Assembly (NCBI GenBank): GCA_964036195.1
Contig: OZ038458.1
Location: 8,631,832-8,695,831, forward strand
Direction: 5' to 3'
DNA: 64,000 nucleotides
Source of the DNA: Sphaerolaimus hirsutus
Taxonomy: Eukaryota; Nematoda; Chromadorea; Monhysterida; Sphaerolaimidae
The notes under the pieces were generated by a model. That model did no database searches, had not been told where the DNA came from, and was given only the letters and a program-made list of their open reading frames with translations. The translations under genes and the position numbers were made by a program. Of this stretch, positions 22,801 to 32,800 are shown one piece after another (the first letter of the stretch is position 1; each line of letters opens with the position of its first letter).

Positions 22801-22948
22801 CGGCCGCAGTTTTACAAGTCAATGGAAGAGAAATTCAAAAAGCTTTCAAATCAAAATTCGAAAAATCCGACACACCAAAACCTCTGGACGGTCGGTCGCC
22901 GCCGCCGCCACGCGCACCTCGCCCACCGCGGAAATTCATGCCGCTCAT
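19823..22948 (-). CDS. STAR-family KH RNA-binding protein (Sam68/KHDRBS-like)
   Basis: This gene is complete in six exons: 22948-22882, 22512-22256, 21994-21883, 21807-21610, 21141-20966 and 20044-19823 (TAA). The phases agree and give 343 residues. Residues 1-108 are RGG/GGY-rich (MSGMNFRGGRGARGG, then GYGGGGYGDQYGGYGG). Residues about 113-146 resemble the Qua1 dimerisation helix (RMEEAALLPRQEEFPHALRL). The KH domain follows, with KIVKKILVP, FNFVGKILGPAGKTL (GPAG loop at 191-194) and the STRDG variable loop. The Qua2-like stretch is DPQYAHYGEQLHVRIE. The C-terminus is acidic (ADDDDGADGAPQDQDEQLF). Family members bind UA-rich RNA and regulate splicing and translation in the nucleus. Placing the RGG region before Qua1 with a short acidic tail points to the KHDRBS branch rather than Quaking. 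Introns hold CACTAGTTGACA and CAGACCCTGTAAAATG elements. Confidence 0.88.
20083..20331. repeat. Inverted-repeat element in STAR intron 5
   Basis: The ends are CTCCACACGGTGGTTGACGC and GCGTCAACTAGCGTGTGTGG, flanked by CATTGG and CATTGG. It is followed by a G run. It sits about 40 bases upstream of the exon 6 acceptor (20045). Confidence 0.6.
20577..20753. repeat. TA-flanked inverted-repeat element, CTCGGCGGAC family
   Basis: The left end TACTCGACGGACAGCACACC and right end GTGATGTCCGCCGCGTA are inverted and flanked by TA. The interior (ATTATGATGAAAAACTGTAT) matches the copy at 35341-35531. It lies in intron 5 of the STAR gene. Confidence 0.7.
21189..21411. repeat. CACTAGTTGACA-family element (diverged)
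   Basis: The left end is ATCCACACACACTAGTTGAC; the right end (TACACGTTGAGTTGGATTTT) is degraded. It abuts the next copy at 21412. It is in STAR intron 4. Confidence 0.5.
21412..21570. repeat. CACTAGTTGACA-family element (short subfamily)
   Basis: The ends CCACACATGCCAGTTGACAT and ATGTCAACTAGCTTGTGTGG are inverted. The centre, with CAAGCTTGCGTTTGAA and CGTTCGTCGGCTCG, matches the element at 38393-38551 in opposite orientation. It ends about 40 bases from the exon 4 donor (21609). Confidence 0.6.
22032..22236. repeat. CAGACCCTGTAAAATGTC-family MITE in STAR intron 2
   Basis: The ends CAGGGGCGCTCCCAGACT and ACAGGGTCCGTGATAGGCAC are imperfect inverted repeats around AAATGTCAAATG units. The right end lies about 20 bases from the donor of exon 2 (22255). 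Confidence 0.6.
22563..22705. repeat. CAGACCCTGTAAAATGTC-family MITE in STAR intron 1
   Basis: The ends CTGCCCTGTGAGATGTCAAA and TTTTACATGGTCTGCGAGCG are imperfect inverted repeats. The inner copy units are AGTGTGAAAAGTTC and its complement. It lies between exons 1 and 2. Confidence 0.5.
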
Positions 22949-24002
22949 TGATAAAGACGTCAGAGCGACGCGGAACGAGACTTAACGAATCGTCCAAACT
23001 CGGAAGCTCCCAGCGTTGTGAAAAGCGTCGATCCGGGACGAAGACGTAAGTTTGTGTAGATGGGACATAAGTTTTTATCGGATTTGAATGAAAGGCGAAA
23101 AAAACAAAAGTAGAAGAAAAAGAGATGTCGCAATCCTTTGGAACAACGTTTGCATATAATCGGTGTATGCTTATTCAATATTAAAGCTGACATCGTCTAC
23201 CAATTACCGCGTTTCTAACGAAATTACCGTACTTCTAGTTTAAACCCGGACTTTCGTACGACTAATTTTAATTTTGATTTTTGAGAAACCACCATAACGT
23301 AGACATGTCTAAACAGTCAACACCCCTTCTATTATGTTGAGCATTTTTCTGGCTTAAGTTCAAATAACGGGAAATTCTCGAGTCACCGATTGCAAAACAA
23401 TCAAATTAAACGTTTTCTTTATATACACTTACCTAAAACGTTATGATGAATCATTATCGGTCGCCGTTGGTCAACTCTAACGTTAACATGCGTATGACGG
23501 GAGTAATGGGCCAAAATGGCCAACCTCTACGCTGGCCGTCGTTTACAGCGTCCGCTTTTGCGCGAGCGCCCTTTTGCAAGCATGCGACCCCTTTGGAATT
23601 TCGCACGTGATTATAAATATGTCGCCGGCGCGCCCACAGGGACACGAGCTTTTTTTCCATTTGTTTATTTATTTGCCGCGCGGCAGCTTTCCCATAAGCA
23701 AATTTTGTGAAGTTCGTGTCGTTCCTGGTTTCGATTAGCTTAGCCGCAATTCAGTTGTTTATCTGCTCGTTGGAATCGCCCAGGGGGCGCTGCGTGTGGG
23801 TTTTTTTCTGGGGCGACGTGCTTTGTGGAGAAATGTTATGTCTGCGCGTGTCGTGACCCGAGGTGCAACAGTAAATACAAAGTGCCAGTGCGCTATTGAT
23901 CACCCGGCAGTAAGCATTTTCACTGTGGTGCGACGGTTTTCAAAGGAATGTTGTCGCGCATTGACGCGTTGCGCTATCACTGTCACATTGATATCGGCGC
24001 AT

Positions 24003-24078
24003 AGTTGTGTTGTATTTTCAATTTTTAAGCCAATGATGCATAAAAATCGTGTTGGCTGCAAACACATGGCTTAGCTTT
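24003..24078. repeat. Left arm of a 76-base inverted duplication
   Basis: The stretch containing AAGCCAATGATGCATAAAAA and GTTGGCTGCAAACACATGGC is repeated in inverted orientation at 24663-24738 with about two mismatches. The right arm sits at the centre of a CAGACCCTGTAAAATG MITE. This left arm has no MITE around it and looks like the source. Confidence 0.8.
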
Positions 24079-24577
24079 GGGGCCATTTTGCAGTTCTAGT
24101 GCTTGTTACACATTATAATACTGCACGTGATGCTTAGCAACATCGCACAGCACTCTTTTCATTGCATAATATTTGGCATCCGAAGCTTGTTGTAATTTAG
24201 AGTGTATTTTGTGCCGCCAAAACCATTGGTGCCAGGTTGATATGATCATTTTTGACCCCACTGGCGCTGGCTTCGTTGGCGGCATAAACGCCAAAGTGCC
24301 ATGATGACAATGTTCTTTCTGGCGCTTATTCCGTCACTAGCGCTCTTTTTATTGCAGTAGTGATAGGTAATGCAAAAATTGCAGAATTTGCAGCTTCTAT
24401 TTTCACGAAGCTTCATGATAAGCTTCCGCTGGTCTGCTAAACTTCCTGTCTCGTGTTTAACTGTCGTGTTGAAATGTCTATCATTTTGCTGAACTTACTG
24501 TTGCCTGTCAGGCATTGTTTTTAGCATTCGCATTCCGAGAATATCCACGAGCGTTTGGCCCCGTTCCAACTTCCATC

Positions 24578-24794
24578 CAGGTGCCGATCCCAGACCCTGT
24601 AAAATGTCAAATGTCATTCAAAGTTTCAAAAGTCACGTGAAATTCCCTGCAAAATGGCAACCAAACCTAAGCCATGTGTTTGCAGCCAACACGATTTTTA
24701 TGCATCATTGGCTTAAAAATTGAAAATACAGCACAACTTTGCACGACATTTGACATTTTACAGGGCATTTTACAGGGTCTGGGACTGCCCCCAG
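24578..24794. mobile_element. CAGACCCTGTAAAATGTC-family MITE carrying captured neighbour DNA
   Basis: The ends CCCAGACCCTGTAAAATG and CATTTTACAGGGTCTGGG are inverted repeats, with inner TGTCAAATGTCA and TTTGACATTTTACAGG units. The central segment 24663-24738 replaces the usual middle and is the inverse of 24003-24078. Confidence 0.7.
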
Positions 24795-26818
24795 TGCGAT
24801 CTATTGACGGCGCGTGAGCAAACATCATCCATTCACTCTGTAAATGTGCTGCGTGACTCAGCGGCACGGCGGCATCTCAGTATGCACACGCAAAAGTATT
24901 GGCATCGCGTTTTTGCATCGCTATTCGAGTTGGAGTGTATGCAAAATCGTCGGCGTGAATCATGCACAGTGCAAAGTGCTTATGCCCCATGGCTGCTTTC
25001 TGTGGCTTATAAAGTAAGCTTTGTGGGCTATGTAGTGTTTCAGTTGGGTTGGCAGTGCCGCGGATGGACACATTTTGTTTATCTGCTGCTCGTTTGGAAA
25101 TTGATCTAATCTGCGCCCGGACTGTTTTTTTTGTTTTGTTCTGGGAACTTATTCAGGCGCCTGGTACACTGGAAATTTGCGTTCCGCTCTCGAACACTTT
25201 TGCATGCGGAACTGTAAATGCGGAAATGGGGAATGTACCGAATGCAACCTGTTTGAAGAGTAAAAAATCAGGCCTGGATGCAAATTGTGTTAAGGATTAT
25301 AAATTTTTTGAAAATTTCCCTTTATTCCAAAAATCACATCTCAGAATATCATTTCCGCACTAGCGGAACCGAAAACGTTGAAATACGCCACCAAAATTTT
25401 CCTGTGTACCGCGCGACATCAACAATATTTTCATGTTTTTACTCGTTTTGGCTGCGTCAAGCAATACAGATGAATTATACCTTTTTATTGTAAATAATAT
25501 TGTTTTGGATTTTGACCACCTGTATTTTATTACCCATTTAATGTTTTGTGTTGTTGGCAACGCTTGGTTGCAATTGAATAGAATTACCTGTTCAATTTAT
25601 GTGATGTTATTACCTTACATTGTTTGAAAAACAGCATTAAAAGTTATCAGAATGATAAATAGTTTTGAACATGACAAATCGATCCTATGTTTTCCAACAA
25701 AATTTCCTACGGATCTACATATTATGTTTCTGCATCTTTTTATCCATTAGAAAGACCTATTGATCGATGTCTGTTGTTTGTCACATGGAAAGGCGATTTA
25801 TATAACACACTCATGCATTGGCGCCATGTGCAAACGCAGTGGGGAAGTTTTCAGGTGTTAATATTTCTAGTTTGATGTATTTTTTGGTTTTCCTCAAAAT
25901 AGAAAGACCTGAAGTGGCAACTGTCCCCTTATAAAAACATCTAGGCACATCTATTTATTTACTTTGCATTCTGTCACTATGTATACTCTTGAATTACTCT
26001 ATTGCTGCTGTGCATTCATCAATTTTTAGCCTGAGAAAATGGTTCAAAAGAGTCTTTTTAGTTCACATTTTTACTAGTGTGACTCACTATAGAATTGGGC
26101 CACACTGTTTTTTCCTGTGCACTTAAGTTGGACTACATTTTTCATTCCAATACACTGGCACTGTATGGTGGTCCTTTTCTACATGGTGCTTGCATCCAGT
26201 CCACATAATTGCGTTTTCTTGTATTTAGCTTCTGAAAGTTAGTCAATATGTGAGTGCTGTATGTGTATAATATCATAAAGAATGTTGTGTTTCATGGTTA
26301 AGATTGCTTTTTGGAATATATTTTTGTTGTGATAGGGAGTGGACATTTTGGTATTTTTTACCTGTTTGGCTCCTGTACATGTTTATTACAGATGTATATT
26401 TACTTCCCTTTATTTTTTGTGTATTTAGGTAAATATATCTATCTGTATGTTTTTATTTGCCTGCTTTTGTTTTGTTGACACAGTGCCATTGTCCGATTTG
26501 ATACAATCACAGTGAATTATACTGCTTGTTTGTTGTGTACTTTGGATAGTCCAATCCAAAGGATGTAGGTACAGAAAGTTTCAATTCATCTGTTGCACAC
26601 AGCACGGTAACACCTTCACAATTTCGCCAGGTGACTCAAAATGGCACCTGTAATATTTCAAACTAAATTCCTAATATTTTCACTAACAATAGTATCATTA
26701 ATATCAATATGTAAAGGACAGTCACTCACCGGTGATCACGTGTGTCTTGAAGAAAAATGGTTGGTTTTGTGAATTTATTGGAAATTTTGACGCTGCTGTA
26801 ATCCAATGAATTTTGCAG

Positions 26819-29800
26819 GATTGATCAACAGATTAAAGAAGCATACAACTTGAGTTATCCATATCGAGAAGATGAATTCTGCTGGGATGCTCTCAAAGGG
26901 TTCAAGTGCCCAAAAACAAAGTAAATTTTTTAAAATTAGATCTGTAGTTGATTTGTTTGCTGCAGTTATTTCTAGGTACTAGAATATCGAATATTAATTT
27001 GCAGGTGGGGCACGAGACTCGCTTATAAAACTATCTCTAAACCGAAGCTCATTAAAGAGGCTGTCTGTTGCGACGGTTATGCGCCCGACGGCGGAATTTG
27101 CGCTGGTGAGTGCGGTCGCAGTACCCTACTTTTGCATGTACAAAATCATCACAAATCCCTGAAATGGCTCTTGATTGTGTGCCCGTCGCCGTATATGTAA
27201 ACACCTTCCCGATCAAGTCCGGCCGCCTACTTTTTTTTTCACGTCGCAGGTAGGGTTCAAACGGGACCGCGGTCCCGGTACATGGTTCGGCAAAAAGTCG
27301 GGACTGGGGCGGTCCCGGTCCCGGTCCCGACACCCCAGTCCCGGTCCCGGTCCCGGTCCCGACAATTAAAAAAAGCCAGTCCCGGTCCCGACCACCCAGT
27401 CCCGGTCCCGGTCCCGGTCCCGACCACCCAGTCCCGGTCCCGGAATTTTATAGCGGTCCCGACAAGGGATGGAAAAAAACGTAAATGGCCAGACATTTTG
27501 CCAGAAATGGCACTTTTCTAAAGCGATTTTGCAGGAACATATGAAAAAATTTTGCGCGCAAGCGCGCAAATACCGAGCCAATGATGTCTATGTATTTTTC
27601 CATATCGTGACAGAGTTAGAAAGGTCCCCAACATGATTCTAGTAAGAAATATAGGTATATAAAGATACCTATATTGTAGACGATGACGCCAACGCCAGCG
27701 CCAATACTGGCATGGTGTTAGCACCTACAACTATCGCTGCCCCCCTCCCAAAAAAATCCTGCGTACATTGCGTTTCATCATATATTCACAACTTCAAGTG
27801 AAGATGGCAATGGAATACTGCTGGAATAATGTTATAAGAAAAGGCTAATACATTGAGAGTGGTCCTTCACACAGTGGAGGTGTGTGGAACAACATTGGCT
27901 GGATATTACATACCAATAAGGTTCAAACAATACCGCGGTGCCGGTACCTGGTTCGGCAAATCCCAGTCCCGGTCCCGACCCCCCAGTCCCGGTCCCGGTC
28001 CCGACAATTGAAAAAAGCCGGTCCCGGTCCCGGTCCGGACCCACCAGTCCCGGTCCCGGTCCCGGTCCCGACATTAGAAAATTTCTGGTCCCGGTCCCGG
28101 TCCCGGTCCGAAAAACTGGTCCCGTTTGAACCCTAGTCGCAGGCCATATCTCCGGTTGCGGGAGGGGTGGAAAACTAAAACTTGGGTGGTATATAGCCGC
28201 AACCCCCCACTACCCCACATGAATAAATGGGGCAGCGGCGACTCACTATAGAGGGGGTCGCCATATACGTGAAAAAAATTTGCAGCGTTTTTACTGTCCC
28301 GCACAGGTCCGGCCCCTGTTGATTTCTTACACTTCGGGTCTCGTATCTCCAGCTGTGGGAGGGGTATAGATCTAAAAATTTTGGGGATGTGTCGCCAACA
28401 CCCCTCCCCTACTATACACTGGCCAGGCGGTTTTTGGCAACTCACCACAGTGTGGGGTGCAAAGTTTAAAATTTATTAAAATGTTACTGTCCCACACAAG
28501 TCCAGCATCCAATTGAATTTCAAAAAATGGACACTTTTGTGTTGTTCTAACACTAATGTGGTTGTCAATGTGAAAAAAGCATGAAATATCCTCTAAAAAA
28601 TATCTTATCCGACCTAAAACTGGCCACCACATGGACCCCTTCCCCCAAGTGGGTGACAAAAAAATCACTTTTTACAACTTTTTTATTAGACACTTGAATG
28701 GCTGGTTTACAATAATTTATAGGGGAGGGTTAAAGGTCTCAAGTTGTGTAAAAAATCTTACCTGAAAAATGCCTTCATAAGAAAATTTGCTGGGGGTGAA
28801 TTTCAAATTGTAAAAATGACATCATTGCAGGAACAAAAATAGGCAAAATTCACAATTTTAAATTTACCCCCAGCAAATTTTCTTATGAAGGCATTTTTGA
28901 GGTAAGGTTTTTTACACAATTTGAAACCTTTAACCCTCCTCTATAAATCATTGTAAACCAGCAGTTCAAGTGTCTGATAAAAAGTTGTAAAAAGTGATTT
29001 TTTTGTCACCCACTTGGGGGGAGGGGTTCATGTGGTGGGCAGTTTTAGGTAGGATAAGATATTTTTTAGAGGATATTTCATGCTTATTTCACATTGTCAA
29101 CCACATTAGTGTTAAAACAACACAAAAGTGTCCATTTTTTGAAATTCAATTGGATGCTGTACTTGTGTGGGACAGTAACATTTTAATAAATTTTCAACTT
29201 TGCACCCCACACTGTGGTGAGTTGCCAAAGACCGCCTGGCCAGTGTATACGTTGGGGAGGGGTGTTGGCGACACCCCCAAAATTTTAGATTTATACCCCT
29301 CCCACAGGTGGAGGTACGGCACCCGCAGTGAAAGAAATCAGTGGGGGCCGGACCTGTGTGGGACACTAAAAAGGCTGCAAATTTTTTTTGTACTCGGCGA
29401 CCCACCCTGTAGGGGGTCGCTGCGACCCCTTCAACTCATGCGAAGTAGAGGGGGGTTGCGCCATTATCTACCCCAAGTTTCAGCTTCTGACGCGTCCTAG
29501 AACAGGAGATAGGATGTCAGAAGTAAAATAAAAAATGGGGGGCCGGACTTGATCGGGAAGGTGTTTACGTGTATTTACGTAAATACATAGACGGCGGTTT
29601 CTGGCGTCATTGCCAACGCCAACGACGCCATGGTGTGGCGCCCACAAATGGCGCCAGCGCCATTCTGTCACTGCGTAAGCAAAATTTTAGGGGGGGGGGC
29701 GGCTGGGAACTTTTAAGGAAAAACGGTTTTCGGCCATTCCTAACCGCTAATGCTAAAATTTCCACCTATTTACAGCCAGCTGCGTGCCATCGTGCGAGCA

Positions 29801-32800
29801 TGGAGAGTGCGCCAAGCCGAACCAGTGCACCTGCGATCAGGGATATGGGGGCCACCGTTGCGATGTCGGTAAGTGCTCACAAGGAGGGGTGCAAATTGCA
29901 CTTTTTAATGGGTTGGCTCACCACAGGGACGTATCCAGGATTTTTGAGCGGGGGGGGGGGCTGCTTGTTTACGGATACCGGCGAGGGGGGGGGGGGGCTC
30001 AGCCCCCCCCCTAAAATTTTAGCTACATAGTGGCGGAATGGCGCCATGGCGCTGGCGCCATTAGTAGGCGCCACGCCATGGCGCCATTGGCGTTGGCGCC
30101 AGCGCCATGGAACGCTGTATATGTATGTAAATATACATACAAAACAGAAAAAAGCACCACATTGGATGTATTTATAACGATTTGCAGCCACATGGAGCAA
30201 ATCTGACGATAATACCTTATGTTTGGTGAAGAATGCGCGCTTGCGCGCAAAATTTTTTACGCTGACGTTAAAAAAAGTCGCATTTTCCGGTCACTTTCTG
30301 GTCTCGCCCCGGAAGGGGGGGGGGCTGCAGCCCCCCCCGCCCCCCCCCCTGGATACGGCCCTGGCTCACCAAGTTGCGGTTTTCAAGTGTGATGTAAATG
30401 AGGCGTCTTCTTCTAAAAGTCGACATGTCCAAAATATGAAAATTTCGAGTTAAGCTCGGCAACGTCATCTGGGGGTACTTACGCACATTTTTTTTCTCAA
30501 TTTTCCATAAATTTCTTGACCTCACATGCCAATATGGCAAAGTGCCAAATTTGACATTTTTTGGGAAAAATGCAAAAATTCCGGGCAAGACGTCGACAAG
30601 TCCACTTAGTTTCGGGCTAAAAGTCGTCAAGTCCACCCTTTGTCTTCGTTTTTGTTGGGACAAAATAGCGAGAAATGTGATAAGTCCATCATGGACAGCT
30701 AATTCTAAAAGTCGACAAGTCCATAAATTGCCCATAAGGCAGCTTCGTCGTCGCCGGGAAAAAAATGTTCTCGAGTGCAAGAAGTCGACAAGTCCATTTC
30801 CCTCCCAAAAACAGCTTTGCTCTGACCGAATGGAAATTTAAAGACACCCCATTTTTCACATATAGGTTGAGAGCAGGGGCCGAAAAATTGACACTTTATT
30901 GTCAACATATGGAACTTAATGGAAAGCATGAGAGAGCCAAATTTGACACGCACCACGGGCCTGGAATCGGATCGGAAACTTAAAATGCAATTTACTCAAA
31001 ATCACATTTTGTGGACTTGTCGACTTTTAGAAGTAGAGGCCTCAAATGTATTCATTCCATTCAGCATGCCCATCTGGCAAATGGGGCACCGGCTGCGCGA
31101 ATGACTGCCAGTGCGACAACGGCGCCCGGTGCGACCCTTCCGATGGCTCCTGCAGCTGCCCGCCAGGTAAGACAAGTTTGTTGGTGCCTGGGGGTCCCCA
31201 ATGGTGGGTTACCCTATTTCAAATGTTCTCAAAAACAACAACATTGCTTTGAAAAGTTTTCTAAAAACCCCAAAATTGGTTATGAGTCTGTATCCTGAAC
31301 GTGAACACCTGAAATTGGTCCATACAAAAACACTTTTGCGTATCATTAATTGGTATTTACAGTGCTGCTTATGTGAAAGGGGGCAGAGGTTTTTTTGACA
31401 CGGCACTCAAAGAGGCAGTGGCCTTCCGACTTCGTATTGTTTGTGAAATTTTTTGTTGTGATATTTATTTAGCCCCCTCCCCATTCGATACCCCTATTTG
31501 CAACCTGTACCCATTTAAGATTGATCTCACCTTTCTCCCGACGAAAAACGTGACAAAAACAACAAAATCTCCTAATGACACTTAAATACCCAAATTTCAG
31601 GTTACCGCGGCGCTAGCTGCTCCGAACTCTGCGAAAAGGGCTATTACGGTGCAGACTGCGGTCACCAGTGTATGTGTCTGAATGGGGGCACCTGCGACCC
31701 GGTGGAGGGCACGTGCACTTGTGATGCTGGCTATGAAGGCAGCCTGTGAGTGCTTTTAACCTTTTGAGGACACTTTTGAGTGGAGAAATTTAGTGCCTTG
31801 TGGATAGTGGTGTTATAGGCACCGGGAAAATGGCACCGCACCACACTGGTACCTCTCCTATCGCATAAAAATTCCACCGAGCATCCTGAGGTATTGGCTA
31901 AAACAACGGGGCAGCGCACTGGCGCCGGTGCCGTTCTGAAAAACAAAATGACACCGGAACCTGGGCCGCCAGTGGTAGGAACGGGGTGTTGGGGCCCCCC
32001 CTTAAACTGCCCAGTTATCGATCTATCCTGGAGCCCGCTCAGCTATCTATCTCTCCCGGAGGCAAAATTTTGGGCTACTATTCCCTACCCCCCCCCCCCA
32101 AATCGGCCTGCTATCTAAATACCTATCTGGTGCGATTTTTGCGAAACACGACAACAATTTTCGCTCAAAATCGCTATTTTTCATAACTTTTTATAGATTG
32201 CACCAGCAGTTGTGCTGGTACCGGTGCATCCGTGCCTTTTCATCCCTACTCATAACATCCAAATGAGGTCTCATTTCTGGCGCGCAGCTGCGAGCGCCGC
32301 TGCGCCGATGGGAAACACGGCGCCGGCTGCAGCTACGAGTGCACCTGCGACAACGAGGGCGGCTGCGACCCGAAAACTGGCACGTGCATCTGCAAGCCCG
32401 GTTACACGGTGTGTTCGTTTGGTTTGTCGACTGATGTTTAGATGAGAACTTTTTTTGACAGACATCCTTGAGAATTGAAGAGTTTCATGTGGACACCGTA
32501 TTTCCTTTGAATCAACCCCCGTCTTTAAATACCCCTGGGATGCTGTACATCACGTATGCAATGTCATTTACATTATTTATTAATTGGTATTAATTTACAG
32601 GGTACAATTTGCTCGGAACAATGCCAAGATGGTTGGTGGGGAGCAAATTGTTCCAAGAAATGCGACTGCGAAAATAAGCAAGGTTGCCAACCGGACAACG
32701 GACAGTGCGTCTGCGTCGGATTTTCTGGTAGGTCCCCACGTCTCACCTGTCAACTGGTTGAAGTAATCCGATTTTAACTCCATGTCGGTTGTAGTCGGTA

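Larger units (their letters stand above)
22949..26818. other. Region between the STAR gene and the first visible Draper exon
   Basis: The region must contain the STAR promoter and 5' UTR (bases above 22948 read into the ATG without an obvious acceptor). It probably also contains Draper intron 1 and possibly its first exon. I found no exon encoding a signal peptide or the start of the EMI domain. It contains one MITE (24578-24794) and an inverted duplication (24003-24078 against 24663-24738). From 24800 to 26800 it is AT-rich single-copy-looking DNA. Confidence 0.45.

Noticed and set aside
23454-23710. Overlapping frames on both strands near 23.5 kb
   Set aside because: They are GC-rich and symmetrical on both strands, with no recognisable protein and no splice signals.
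27257-28129. Open frames of Pro/Val or Gly/Thr/Asp repeats
   Set aside because: They are translations of GGTCCC hexamer arrays inside a TSD-bracketed hAT element, open in several frames on both strands.
30268-30780. A 170-residue minus-strand frame in Draper intron 3
   Set aside because: It spans the hAT element and the GTCGACAAGTCCA repeat, and the similar frame at 61501-61803 comes from the second copy of that repeat.
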